Source: Rubrivivax sp. (lineage in GTDB: Bacteria; Pseudomonadota; Gammaproteobacteria; Burkholderiales; Burkholderiaceae_C). From it: DNA of 49,667 nt. The stretch spans positions 1-49,667 of the forward strand of contig JADCGQ010000042.1 of NCBI GenBank assembly GCA_020248945.1. The letters run 5' to 3'. This document shows, piece after piece, positions 1 through 7,885 of this stretch. The notes under the pieces were generated by a model. The model was given only the letters and a program-made list of their open reading frames with translations, was not told where the DNA came from and searched no databases. The position numbers were made by a program, and so were the translations under genes. How positions within the stretch are numbered: position 1 is the stretch's first letter; each line of letters opens with the position of its first letter.

Positions 1-55
1 CCCGCAGCTCCCGGTCCGTCTGCGCATCCAACTCGATCGTCTTTGCAACCCGCAT
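1..55 (-). CDS. IS630-like transposase, N-terminal fragment (runs off left edge)
   Basis: Reading leftward from an ATG at 55, the frame gives 18 residues beginning MRVAKTIELDAQ and then leaves the window. A very strong ribosome binding site (AGGAGGTG, about 60-67) precedes the ATG. The opening resembles the N-terminus of IS630-family (Tc1/mariner-related) transposases, which is recognition from memory on a short stretch. The rest of the element lies outside the window. No terminal inverted repeat could be identified in the adjoining 56-300. Confidence 0.5.
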   Translation of the reverse strand, partial: MRVAKTIELDAQTDRELR

Positions 56-600
56 CGCCCACCTCCTGGGCGGTTGGAGTATGCCGGGGCAATTAAGTTC
101 TACGACTTGGCGCGCACTACACTAGCTTGCCCGTTTGGTCAGGCTCGGCCGACAGTGCCAGTTTCCATCGAGGTGCGACCGTGTGCGGGACACGCCCGCG
201 CCGGCAACCTTGCAGACCTGCACCGCGGTAGCGGCTGTCTGCCGGGCGCGACTGTCAGGTTGAACGGCTGGTCCTGCAACATTTGCTGCCAAACGGGCCA
301 CAGTCACTGAATGACGAGGAATGCATCAGGCGGTCGTTCCCGCGGCCGCCACCGAAAGACTGGGTTCAGTCTGGAGCTGGCACTCGGCTCTGCACGAGCC
401 CGAAGCAACCCCATGCTCTCCACGGTGTGCACAGCACCTGTGGCCGCTACGTGGGGGCCAGTAACCTCTGCGCCAACAACACCCAGTCTTGCCAACTGCT
501 GCACGAGCGCTCAGGCCGCCACTGCGCGGAAGCGAGGCCTGAACAGTGGACCTGGGTGCGGCTCGTCCCAGAAATCTCTGCGCGCAACGACTGCTTGTTG
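56..600. other. No convincing gene; IS-flanking sequence
   Basis: This stretch between the left transposase start and the first structured repeat has no frame with the strong GC3 bias of the real genes here. Open frames exist on both strands (for example a minus-strand frame interrupted by TGA at 511-513) but they look degenerate and were not recognised. It may hold decayed gene or insertion-sequence remnants. A small GC inverted repeat lies near 184-198. Nothing else is supported. Confidence 0.4.
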
Positions 601-840
601 CAAAGGGCTGTGCGGGCGGGGGCTGTGGCGTGATCTTGAAGCGCCGAGAAGCACAGGGTTCAGGGCCCGCGCGCGCAGCGCGCTTCGTGAACTGACTCGC
701 CGCAACTGTTCGAGCGCAGCGGGCACAGCCCGCGTAGCGAGTTTTGCGGCGAGGCCATGGACCCGAGCATCGCAGGAGAGTCGGCCCCCAGGGCCGACCG
801 CTTCAACTCACGCCGCAGCCCCCGCCCGCACAGCCCTTTG
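601..840. repeat. Structured interspersed repeat, copy 1 (240 bp, 42-bp inverted arms)
   Basis: The ends are long inverted repeats: 601-643 (starting CAAAGGGCTGTGCGGG) is complementary to 799-840 (ending CCCTTTG) with only two or three differences. Inside lies a core shared with the copy at 16478-16713, including the sequences AGCGAGTTTTG and CCGAGCATCGCAG. The core contains two further hairpins: CGCCGCAA pairing with TTGCGGCG, and GTCGGCCC pairing with GGGCCGAC. There is no coding capacity. It sits just downstream of the ABC transporter operon, whose last stop is at 880, so it could also end that transcript. A 12-bp palindrome (TGAAGGCCTTCA, 859-870) lies between. Confidence 0.8.
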
Positions 841-879
841 CCGCCGCGAAGCCGCAACTGAAGGCCTTCAACTGGCCCC

Positions 880-1608
880 TCAGACCCCCAGAAACTCCGC
901 CAGCGACGCGTTGTCTCGCAACTCCGCGCTGGCGCCCTGCAGCACCACACTGCCCTTCTGCAGCACGACGGCGCGGTCGGCGTGGGCCAGCACCTTGCGG
1001 TAGTCGCGGTCGACGATGAGCGTGGCGATGCCGTCGGCGCGGATCTCGCCGATGACGCGCCAGATCTCGGCCACGATCAGCGGCGCCAGGCCCTCGGTGG
1101 CCTCGTCGAGGATGATCAGCTCAGGCTGCGTCATCAGCGCGCGGCCGATCGACAGCATCTGCTGCTCGCCGCCCGACAGCTGCCCGCCCGGGTGGCCGAA
1201 GCGCTCGGCCAGCCGCGGAAAGGTGCTCAGCACGCGCTCGAGGCTCCAGCCGCGGCCCCGCGGGGCCACCTGCGGCGGCTTGGCCGCCATCACGAGGTTC
1301 TCGCGCACGCTCAGGTTCGGGAACACGCCGCGGCCTTCGGGCACGTAGGCCACGCCACGGCGCGCCACCTCGTGCGGGCGGCCGCGGCTGAAATCCTCGC
1401 CGAACAGGCGGATGTGGCCTTCGCGCTGCGTCACATGGCCCAGCAGCGTGCGGATCAGCGTGCTCTTGCCCATGCCGTTGCGGCCGAGCAGGCCCACGGT
1501 TTCGCCGCGCGCAATGGCCAGGTCCACGCCGTGCAGCACGTGGCTGCTGCCGTACCAGGCGTGGATCTCGCGGGCCTCGAGGATGGGGTCGGTGGTGGAC
1601 GTGCTCAT
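880..1608 (-). CDS. ABC transporter ATP-binding protein, LivF type
   Basis: This 242-residue cytoplasmic ATPase is one of two that power a branched-chain amino acid-type (HAAT family) importer. Visible motifs are Walker A GRNGMGKST (residues 42-50), the signature LSGGEQQ (144-150) and Walker B LIILDE (164-169). The VPEGRGVFPNLSVREN stretch is characteristic of LivF. The segment after Walker B reads IVDRD where LivF proteins usually have a VEQN-type sequence. It is the last gene of the leftward operon, starting 1 nt after the livG-like stop. Location next to benzoate-CoA ligase and boxD suggests the substrate is benzoate or a related aromatic acid, which is inference from context. Confidence 0.93.
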   Translation of the reverse strand: MSTSTTDPILEAREIHAWYGSSHVLHGVDLAIARGETVGLLGRNGMGKSTLIRTLLGHVTQREGHIRLFGEDFSRGRPHEVARRGVAYVPEGRGVFPNLSVRENLVMAAKPPQVAPRGRGWSLERVLSTFPRLAERFGHPGGQLSGGEQQMLSIGRALMTQPELIILDEATEGLAPLIVAEIWRVIGEIRADGIATLIVDRDYRKVLAHADRAVVLQKGSVVLQGASAELRDNASLAEFLGV

Positions 1609-1609
1609 G

Positions 1610-2377
1610 TCAGTGTCCGCCCAGGTAGGCCGCCTGCACCGTGGCGTCGCTGCGCACGGCCTCGGGCGTGCCGTGCGCGATGACGCCGCCGTTCACCATC
1701 ACGGTGATGCGGTCGGCCACGCGGAACACGGCGTCCATGTCGTGCTCGACCAGCAGGATGGCGTGGTCGGCCTTCAGCTCGCGCAGCAGCGCCAGCATGC
1801 GCTCGGTCTCTTCCGCGCCCATGCCGGCCAGCGGCTCGTCGAGCAGCAGCACCTGCGGCGCCGTGGCCAGACACATGGCGATCTCGAGCTGCCGCTTCTG
1901 ACCGTGGCTCAGCAGCCCGGCCGGGCGCGAGAGAGAGTCCGACAGGCCGGTGCGCGCCGCCGCCTCGCGCGCGGTGTTGTTGCTGGGCGCGCAGTGCGAG
2001 GCTCGCTCCCACAGCGCCCAGGGCCTGGGCGTGCGCGACTGCGCCGCCAGGCGGCAGTTCTCGAGCACGGTGAAACTCGGGTAGATGGTGTTGCGCTGGT
2101 AGCTGCGACCCAGGCCGGCGCGCGCGCGCCGCGGCTGCGACCAGGCGGTGATGTCCTGGCCGAGCAGCTCCACACGGCCGGCCGAGGGCGGGAACTCGCC
2201 CGAGAGGATGTTGATCAGCGTGCTCTTGCCGGCACCGTTGGTGCCGATGACGGCATGCACCGCGCCGCGCCAGAGCTCGAGCGACACCTCGTTGACGGCC
2301 ACCAGCCCGCCCCATCGGCGCGTGATGGCATGGCCGCGCAGCAGCACCTCACCCGGCTGAACCTGCGGCGCGTTCAT
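1610..2377 (-). CDS. ABC transporter ATP-binding protein, LivG type
   Basis: This 255-residue protein is the second ATPase of the HAAT-type importer. It shows Walker A GTNGAGKST (residues 45-53), an ABC signature in the variant form LSHGQKRQLE (about 156-165), Walker B VLLLDEP (176-182) and an H-loop VEHDM (about 206). The ATG at 2377 was chosen because it overlaps the upstream permease stop as ATGA and gives the normal family length; the frame stays open far upstream but there reads through another gene. Its stop is 1 nt from the livF-like start, so the two ATPases are probably translated in near-equal amounts. Confidence 0.93.
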   Translation of the reverse strand: MNAPQVQPGEVLLRGHAITRRWGGLVAVNEVSLELWRGAVHAVIGTNGAGKSTLINILSGEFPPSAGRVELLGQDITAWSQPRRARAGLGRSYQRNTIYPSFTVLENCRLAAQSRTPRPWALWERASHCAPSNNTAREAAARTGLSDSLSRPAGLLSHGQKRQLEIAMCLATAPQVLLLDEPLAGMGAEETERMLALLRELKADHAILLVEHDMDAVFRVADRITVMVNGGVIAHGTPEAVRSDATVQAAYLGGH

Positions 2378-3399
2378 CGCGTCTCCTTCAAGCCGGGCGT
2401 GGCCTCGGCGCGGCGCGAGGCGCGGCCTGACAGGCGCGCCGCAATCTGCCCCGGAATGCCCACCAGCCCGCGCGGCAGCAATGCGACGCTGGCGATGATG
2501 GTCAGGCCCAGGCCCAGGTGCCAGTGCTTGGCGAAGCTGCCGAAGAGGGCTTCGCTCTTGAAGAACTCCTGCAGCAGCACGTAGGCGAAGGCGCCGATCA
2601 GCGCGCCGCGCAGGTGGCCGAGGCCGCCGAGGATGATCATGATGAGCACCGAGCCCGAGAGGTGCCAGCTCATCAGCTCGGGGTTCACGTAGCCGTCCTT
2701 CACCGCGAACAGGAAACCCGCCAGGCCGGCGATGGCGCCGCTCAGCGTGAAGGCCGCCAACTTGTACGGGTAGGTGGCAAAGCCGGTGGCGCGCATGCGC
2801 TGCTCGTTCACGCGGATGCCCGCCAGCGCGCGGCCGAAGCGCGAGCGCGACACCACGGCCAGCAGCGCGAACACGCCCAGCAGGCAGGCCCAGGTGAAGC
2901 CGTAGATGACCAGGCCGCCCTTGAGCTCGAACACGCCCGGGATGGCCGGCTTGGCGTTGAGGTAGATGCCGTCGGTGCCGCCGCCCAGCGGGGTGTCGTG
3001 CACCACGTAGTAGGCCATCTGCGCGAAGGCCAGCGTGACCATGATGAAGTACACGCCCTTGGTGCGCAGGCTGAGCGCACCCACCGCCAGCGCGTACAGC
3101 GCCGCCGCGCCCACGCAGGCCGGCACCAGCACCAGCAGGTGGGCGGGGTCGTAGCCGGGGCTCAGCAGGATGGTGGCATAGGCGCCGATGCCGAAGAAGG
3201 CCGCATGGCCGAAGCACACGAGGCCCGTGCCGCCCACGAGCAGTTCGAGGCTGAGCGCGAAGATGGCGAAGATCATGATCTTCGTCACCAAGTCGAGGCC
3301 GTAGCTGCCGGCCACCAGCGGGTAGGCGGCCAGCGCGACAAAGGCCGCCACGACGAAGCCGATCTGGCCGGCGCGCAGCCGGTGGGTGTCGTCGCTCAT
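2374..3399 (-). CDS. ABC transporter permease, LivM type
   Basis: This 341-residue inner-membrane permease has about nine or ten hydrophobic segments. It carries the LivM-family cytoplasmic loop around GIRVNEQRMRATGF and the segment SLELLVGGTGLVCFGHAAFF. It would pair with the LivH-type permease to form the channel. The ATG at 3399 lies 2 nt after the livH-like stop (3402) and its own stop overlaps the next start as ATGA. The C-terminal tail after the last membrane segment is short and basic. Substrate specificity cannot be read from the sequence; the neighbourhood suggests an aromatic acid. Confidence 0.93.
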   Translation of the reverse strand: MSDDTHRLRAGQIGFVVAAFVALAAYPLVAGSYGLDLVTKIMIFAIFALSLELLVGGTGLVCFGHAAFFGIGAYATILLSPGYDPAHLLVLVPACVGAAALYALAVGALSLRTKGVYFIMVTLAFAQMAYYVVHDTPLGGGTDGIYLNAKPAIPGVFELKGGLVIYGFTWACLLGVFALLAVVSRSRFGRALAGIRVNEQRMRATGFATYPYKLAAFTLSGAIAGLAGFLFAVKDGYVNPELMSWHLSGSVLIMIILGGLGHLRGALIGAFAYVLLQEFFKSEALFGSFAKHWHLGLGLTIIASVALLPRGLVGIPGQIAARLSGRASRRAEATPGLKETR

Positions 3400-3401
3400 C
3401 G

Positions 3402-4283
3402 TCAGCCGGCCTTGAAGAGGCCGTCCGGCCGCCACAGAAGAATGAGCGCCATCAGCACGTACACGAGCACACCGGCTGCCGAGGGCAGCAGCACCTTGCC
3501 GAAGGTGTCGACGAAGCCGATGAGCAGCGCCGCCACCAGCGCACCGCGGATGGAACCGATGCCGCCGATGACCACCACCACGAAGCAGATGATCAGCACC
3601 GACTGCCCCATGCCCGGGTACACGCTGCTCACCGGCGAGGCCACCATGCCCGCAAAGGCCGCCAGCGCCACGCCGGCCGCGAACACCACGCGGTAGAGGA
3701 AGGAGATGTCGACGCCCAGCGACTGCACCATCTCGCGGTTGGTGCTGCCGGCGCGGATCATCATGCCCAGGCGGGTGCGGGTGAAGACGAGGTACATGCC
3801 CGCCGCCAGCGCGATGCACACGGCCGAGATGAAGAGCCGGTAGACGGGGTAGGTCATCATGTCGCCGAGCGGCAACGCGGCGCTCAGCAGGGGCGGCACG
3901 GTGACGCCGTGCACGTCGTCACCGACGATCATGCTGCGCAGTTCCTCGAAGACGAGGATGAGGCCGTAGGTCATCAGCACCTGCTGCAGGTGCTCGCGCT
4001 CGTACAGGTAGCTGTAGAAGACCCACTCGAGCACGTAGCCCAGCAGCACGGCCAGCACCACGCCCACGGCCAGCACCGAAAAGAAACCGCCGCCGAAGGT
4101 GGCCGCCACCGGCGCCGACAAGGCAAACGCCATGTAGGCGCCGATCATGTAGAAGCTGCCGTGCGCCAGGTTGATGACGCCCATGATTCCGAAGATGAGC
4201 GTCAGGCCGCTGGCCACCAGGAACAGCAGCAGCCCGTACTGCACCGCATTCAGGCACTGGATGAGGAAGGTGACAAGATCCAT
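3402..4283 (-). CDS. ABC transporter permease, LivH type
   Basis: This 293-residue integral membrane protein has about eight hydrophobic segments and LivH hallmarks: SGLTLIFGIMGVINLAHG near the N-terminus, GMMIRAGSTNREMVQSLGV in the conserved loop, and VVVVIGGIGSIRGALVAA near the C-terminus. It is the second permease half of the importer. Its start is 22 nt after the stop of the binding-protein gene, the widest gap within the transporter block. Length is normal for the family. Confidence 0.94.
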   Translation of the reverse strand: MDLVTFLIQCLNAVQYGLLLFLVASGLTLIFGIMGVINLAHGSFYMIGAYMAFALSAPVAATFGGGFFSVLAVGVVLAVLLGYVLEWVFYSYLYEREHLQQVLMTYGLILVFEELRSMIVGDDVHGVTVPPLLSAALPLGDMMTYPVYRLFISAVCIALAAGMYLVFTRTRLGMMIRAGSTNREMVQSLGVDISFLYRVVFAAGVALAAFAGMVASPVSSVYPGMGQSVLIICFVVVVIGGIGSIRGALVAALLIGFVDTFGKVLLPSAAGVLVYVLMALILLWRPDGLFKAG

Positions 4284-4305
4284 GCGGTGGCGTGCGGGCC
4301 GGGGA

Positions 4306-5469
4306 TCAGCGCATGTTGCAGCCGCGGCCCGGGTCGGGCAGCACCTTGACCGCGATGCCGGTCATCAGGTTCTCGCGGCCCTTGGCCTCGCGGATGTAGA
4401 AGTCCTGCACCGGGTTGCCGGCGGCGGCCAGCGTGTACTTGCCGCGCGGGCTGTCGATGTTGGACTTGCGCATGGCGCTGAGCATGACGTCGCGTTTGCC
4501 CATGTCGCCCTTCACGGCGTTGAGTCCGGCGGCGAGGATCTGCGCCGCGTCGTAGCCCTGCACGGCGTAGACGTCGGGCTGCAGCTTGTAGCTGACGGCG
4601 TACTTGTTGCGGAAGGCCGTGTCGCGCGGTGTGTTCAGGCCATCGGCGTAGTGCAGTGCGGTCAGCAGACCTTGCGCCGACGGGCCCTGCGCCTCGAGCA
4701 CGCCGTCGGTGAGGAAACCCGATCCGATCAGGGGCGTCGTCTTGCGCAGCCCGGCAGCGTCGTAGTCCTTCACGAACTTGGCCGCGCCGGCACCGGCAAA
4801 GAACGCGAACACGACATCCGGCTTCTGCGCCGCGATCTCGGTCAGAAGGGCCTGAAACTCGACGTTCGGGAACGGCAGGCTCAGGTCCTTGATCACCTTT
4901 CCGCCGCCCTTCTCGAAGGCCTCGGTGAAGCCCTTGGCCGACTCCTGGCCGGCGGCGTAGTTCCAGTAGATGGTCATGGCGCGCTTGTAGCCCTTCTGCG
5001 CCGCCATCACGCCCGTGGCAAAGCCCGGCTGCCAGTTGCTGAAGCTGCTGCGCACGATGTTCGGCGCGCACAGCGGGCCGGTGATGGCGTCGGCCCCGGC
5101 GTTGGGCACGATCAGCAGCGTGTTGCTCTCCTTGACGGCACGCGCCATGGCCAGCGCCACACCCGAGTGAACGGTGCCCACGACCACGTCGACGTTGTCG
5201 CGCTTGATGAGCTTGTTGACGTTGTCGGTGGCCTTGGACGGATCGCTCTCGTCGTCGACCTTCACGAACTCGATCTCGCGGCCGCCGAGCTTGCCGCCCT
5301 GCTCGGTGACGTAGAGCCTGAAGCCGTTCTCGATGGCCGTGCCCAGCGCGGCAAAGGTGCCGGTGGCCGGCAGCATGAGGCCGACCTTGAGCTTGGCCTG
5401 CTGGGCCTGGGCGGCCAACGGCAGGGCCAGCGCCAGCGTGGCGGCCAGGGCGATGCGGGTGATGTTCAA
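4306..5469 (-). CDS. Periplasmic substrate-binding protein of the HAAT-type ABC transporter
   Basis: This 387-residue type I periplasmic binding protein (LivK/receptor ligand-binding fold) has a clear Sec signal peptide, with cleavage likely after AAQAQ around residue 23. Typical opening motifs are KVGLMLPATGTFAALG and NGFRLYV. The start is TTG at 5469, preceded by a good ribosome binding site (CAGGAGAC), and it overlaps the upstream hydrolase stop as TTGA. It should deliver the substrate to the LivHM-type permeases. Relatives next to box or other aromatic-acid genes are usually annotated as benzoate or branched-chain amino acid receptors; I infer an aromatic acid ligand. Confidence 0.92.
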   Translation of the reverse strand: MNITRIALAATLALALPLAAQAQQAKLKVGLMLPATGTFAALGTAIENGFRLYVTEQGGKLGGREIEFVKVDDESDPSKATDNVNKLIKRDNVDVVVGTVHSGVALAMARAVKESNTLLIVPNAGADAITGPLCAPNIVRSSFSNWQPGFATGVMAAQKGYKRAMTIYWNYAAGQESAKGFTEAFEKGGGKVIKDLSLPFPNVEFQALLTEIAAQKPDVVFAFFAGAGAAKFVKDYDAAGLRKTTPLIGSGFLTDGVLEAQGPSAQGLLTALHYADGLNTPRDTAFRNKYAVSYKLQPDVYAVQGYDAAQILAAGLNAVKGDMGKRDVMLSAMRKSNIDSPRGKYTLAAAGNPVQDFYIREAKGRENLMTGIAVKVLPDPGRGCNMR

Positions 5470-6260
5470 GGCTGTGTCTCCTGGGTGTGAGCTTGAAAGA
5501 ACGCGCCGACCTCGGCGATGAGACGCTCGGGCTGATCGCGGTGCGGCGAGTGGCCGCTGGCGGGCAGTTCGAGCAGTTGCGTCTGCGGCACCCGTTCGCG
5601 GATGCCGCGGATCTGCGCCAGCGTGCCGTACTCGTCATCCAAGCCCTGCACCGCCAGCAGCGGACAGGCGATGGTGCCGATCTCGGAGCCGATGTTCCAG
5701 CCGCGGAAACGCGCATCCAGCCAGATGTGATTCCAGCCGTGGAAGGCGGAGTCGGGGTCGTCATGGTGGCGCGCCAGGCGCTGGCGCAGGTCCGTCGTCT
5801 CGTAGGCCAAACGGGCCTTCTCGATGCTGGCCACCGACAGGTCTTCGACCAGGATGTGCGGCGCCAGCACCACGGCCTGGCTCACGCGCTGCGGGAAGCG
5901 GGCCGCGTGCAGCAGCGCAATGGAGCCGCCGTCGCTGTGGCCGAACAGGGCATAAGGCGCGCTCACGTCCAGGGCCTGCAGCAGGGCCGGCAGCAGCTCG
6001 AACGCCTGGCGGTGCATGAAGTCGGGGTTCCAGCGCTCGGTGGCCGGCCTCGGTGTGCTGCGGCCGTAGCCGGGGCGCGAGTAGACCAGCCCGCGGCAGC
6101 CGAGCGCACGGCACAGCCGCTCGGGGAAGTCGCGCCACATCGACAGCGAGCCCAGGCCCTCGTGCAGGAACACCAGGGTTTGGGCACCCTCGCCCACCCA
6201 GGCGTGCTCGATGCGCACCGGGCGGCCAGCCCAGTCGACGTCGACGAACGCGACGCTCAC
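5466..6260 (-). CDS. Alpha/beta hydrolase in the benzoate operon
   Basis: This 264-residue alpha/beta-hydrolase-fold protein has the nucleophile elbow GHSDGG, an oxyanion-region HEGLGS, a likely acid in QGLDDEYG and a catalytic histidine in ASGHSPHRDQPE. No signal peptide is seen, so it is probably cytoplasmic. The start is GTG at 6260, overlapping the benzoate-CoA ligase stop as GTGA; this gives the normal length, while the frame open further upstream runs antisense to nothing recognisable and out of frame through the ligase. It could hydrolyse an aromatic ester feeding benzoate into the pathway, or act as a CoA thioesterase; the sequence does not decide. Confidence 0.87.
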   Translation of the reverse strand: MSVAFVDVDWAGRPVRIEHAWVGEGAQTLVFLHEGLGSLSMWRDFPERLCRALGCRGLVYSRPGYGRSTPRPATERWNPDFMHRQAFELLPALLQALDVSAPYALFGHSDGGSIALLHAARFPQRVSQAVVLAPHILVEDLSVASIEKARLAYETTDLRQRLARHHDDPDSAFHGWNHIWLDARFRGWNIGSEIGTIACPLLAVQGLDDEYGTLAQIRGIRERVPQTQLLELPASGHSPHRDQPERLIAEVGAFFQAHTQETQP

Positions 6261-7849
6261 GCGCGGGCTTCCTTCTCGCGCAGCTTGAAGCGCTGGATCT
6301 TGCCGGTGGCCGTCTTCGGCAGTTCGCTGACGAACTCGATCTGGCGCGGGTACTTGTACGGCGCCAGCTTGTCCTTGACGAAGGCCTTGAGCTCGGCGTC
6401 GGTGGCTTCGCCACCGGCCTTGAGCACGACGAAGGCCTTGGTCTTGGTCAGGCCCTCGGCATCCGGAACACCGATGACCGCGGCCTCGAGCACCGCGGGG
6501 TGCTGCACCAGGGTGGCCTCCACCTCGAAGGGGCTGACGTAGATGCCGCTGACCTTGAGCATGTCGTCGCTGCGGCCGCCGTAGGTGTAGGTGCCGTCGG
6601 CGTTCTTGATGTACTTGTCGCCGCTCTTCGTCCAGCCGCCCTGGAAGGTGTCGCGGGTCTTGGCGGCGTTGCCCCAGTACATCATGGCCGCGCTGGGGCC
6701 GTGGATGTAGAGGTCGCCGGGCTCGCCGTCGGGCACCGGGCCGCCATCGTCGCCGCGCAGCTGGATGTCGTAGCCGGGCACCGGCCAGCCGGTGGTGCCG
6801 TAGCGGCAGTCGCCGGGGCGGTTGCTGATGAAGATGTGCAGCATCTCGGTGCTGCCGATGCCGTCGACGATGTCGACGCCGAAGTGGGTCTTGAAGCGCT
6901 GGCCGATGTCGGCCGGCAGCGCCTCGCCTGCGCTGCTGCACAGGCGCAGCGCCGTCTCGTTGCGGCCGGGCAAGGCGGGAGAGGCCAGCATGCCGGCGAA
7001 TCCGGTGGGCGCGCCGAAGAAGACCGTGGGCTTGAGCCCCTGCACCTCGCCCTTCCATCGGCGGAAGGTGGCGTCGGGCGTGGGCCGCTCGCCCATCAGC
7101 ACCACGGTGGCGCCCACGCTCATCGGGAAGGTCAGGCCGTTGCCCAGGCCGTAGGCGAAGAACAACTTGGCGGCCGAGAAGCACACGTCGCTCTCGCGCA
7201 GGCCCAGCACGGCGCGGCCGTAGAGCTCGGCCGTCCAGTACGGGTTGGCGTGCGAGTGCACGGTGCCCTTGGGGCGGCCGGTGGAGCCCGAGGAATAGAG
7301 CCAGAAGGCGGGGTCGTCGCGGCCAGTCGCCGCCGGCTTCTCGAGCGGGCCGTGGGCGCCGATGAAGGTCTCGAAGTCGACTTCCGACGGGTGCAGCGGC
7401 GCGATCGGCCGCGACACCACGACCCTCTGCACCTCGTGGTCGCTCTTCACCATGGCGCTCGTCAGCGCCGGCAGCAGCGCCCCGCTCACCAGGGCGGCCT
7501 GCGCGCGCGAGTGCTCCAGCATGTAGGCGTAGTCGTCGGCCGTGAGCAGCGTGTTCACCGCCACCGGCACGCAGCCGGCGTACAGCGCACCCAGAAACGC
7601 CACGGGCCAGTCGCAGCTGTCGAGCATCAGCACCAGCACCCGCTCTTCGCGCTTGAGGCCCTGCGCGCGCAGCGCGGCGGCCATGCGGCGCACGCGCTCC
7701 TCGAGCATGCCGTAGCTGAGCGTGCCCCCGTCGTCGGCAAACGCGGTCTTGGCGGCACGGCCGGTGTTCAGCGCCAGCAGGTGCGCGGCAAAGTTGAAGC
7801 GCTCGGGCGGCGCTGTCACGGCCAGATCGGCGGGCAGTTCGGTGCTCAT
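6257..7849 (-). CDS. bclA: Benzoate-CoA ligase
   Basis: This 530-residue acyl-adenylate-forming enzyme converts benzoate, ATP and CoA to benzoyl-CoA, the entry step of the box pathway. It has the AMP-binding P-loop YSSGSTGRPKGT (about 185-196), the motif IGSTEMLHIF, the GRSDDMLKVSG hinge region and the C-terminal lysine in PKTATGK (K517). The FFAYGLGNG and STEMLHIFISN segments are typical of benzoate-CoA ligases. A GGAGA ribosome binding site sits about 9 nt before the ATG. The upstream boxD gene ends 36 nt away and the downstream hydrolase overlaps by 4 nt. Confidence 0.95.
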   Translation of the reverse strand: MSTELPADLAVTAPPERFNFAAHLLALNTGRAAKTAFADDGGTLSYGMLEERVRRMAAALRAQGLKREERVLVLMLDSCDWPVAFLGALYAGCVPVAVNTLLTADDYAYMLEHSRAQAALVSGALLPALTSAMVKSDHEVQRVVVSRPIAPLHPSEVDFETFIGAHGPLEKPAATGRDDPAFWLYSSGSTGRPKGTVHSHANPYWTAELYGRAVLGLRESDVCFSAAKLFFAYGLGNGLTFPMSVGATVVLMGERPTPDATFRRWKGEVQGLKPTVFFGAPTGFAGMLASPALPGRNETALRLCSSAGEALPADIGQRFKTHFGVDIVDGIGSTEMLHIFISNRPGDCRYGTTGWPVPGYDIQLRGDDGGPVPDGEPGDLYIHGPSAAMMYWGNAAKTRDTFQGGWTKSGDKYIKNADGTYTYGGRSDDMLKVSGIYVSPFEVEATLVQHPAVLEAAVIGVPDAEGLTKTKAFVVLKAGGEATDAELKAFVKDKLAPYKYPRQIEFVSELPKTATGKIQRFKLREKEARA

Positions 7850-7885
7850 GGGGGTGTCTCCGTGTGTTCTCGTGGGGCGCGGCGT

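Noticed and set aside
311..1003. Open plus-strand frame of 230 codons at the left end
   Set aside because: It crosses the structured repeat and runs antisense into the LivF-type gene, with Ser/Ala/Arg-rich low-complexity composition and no recognisable motif.
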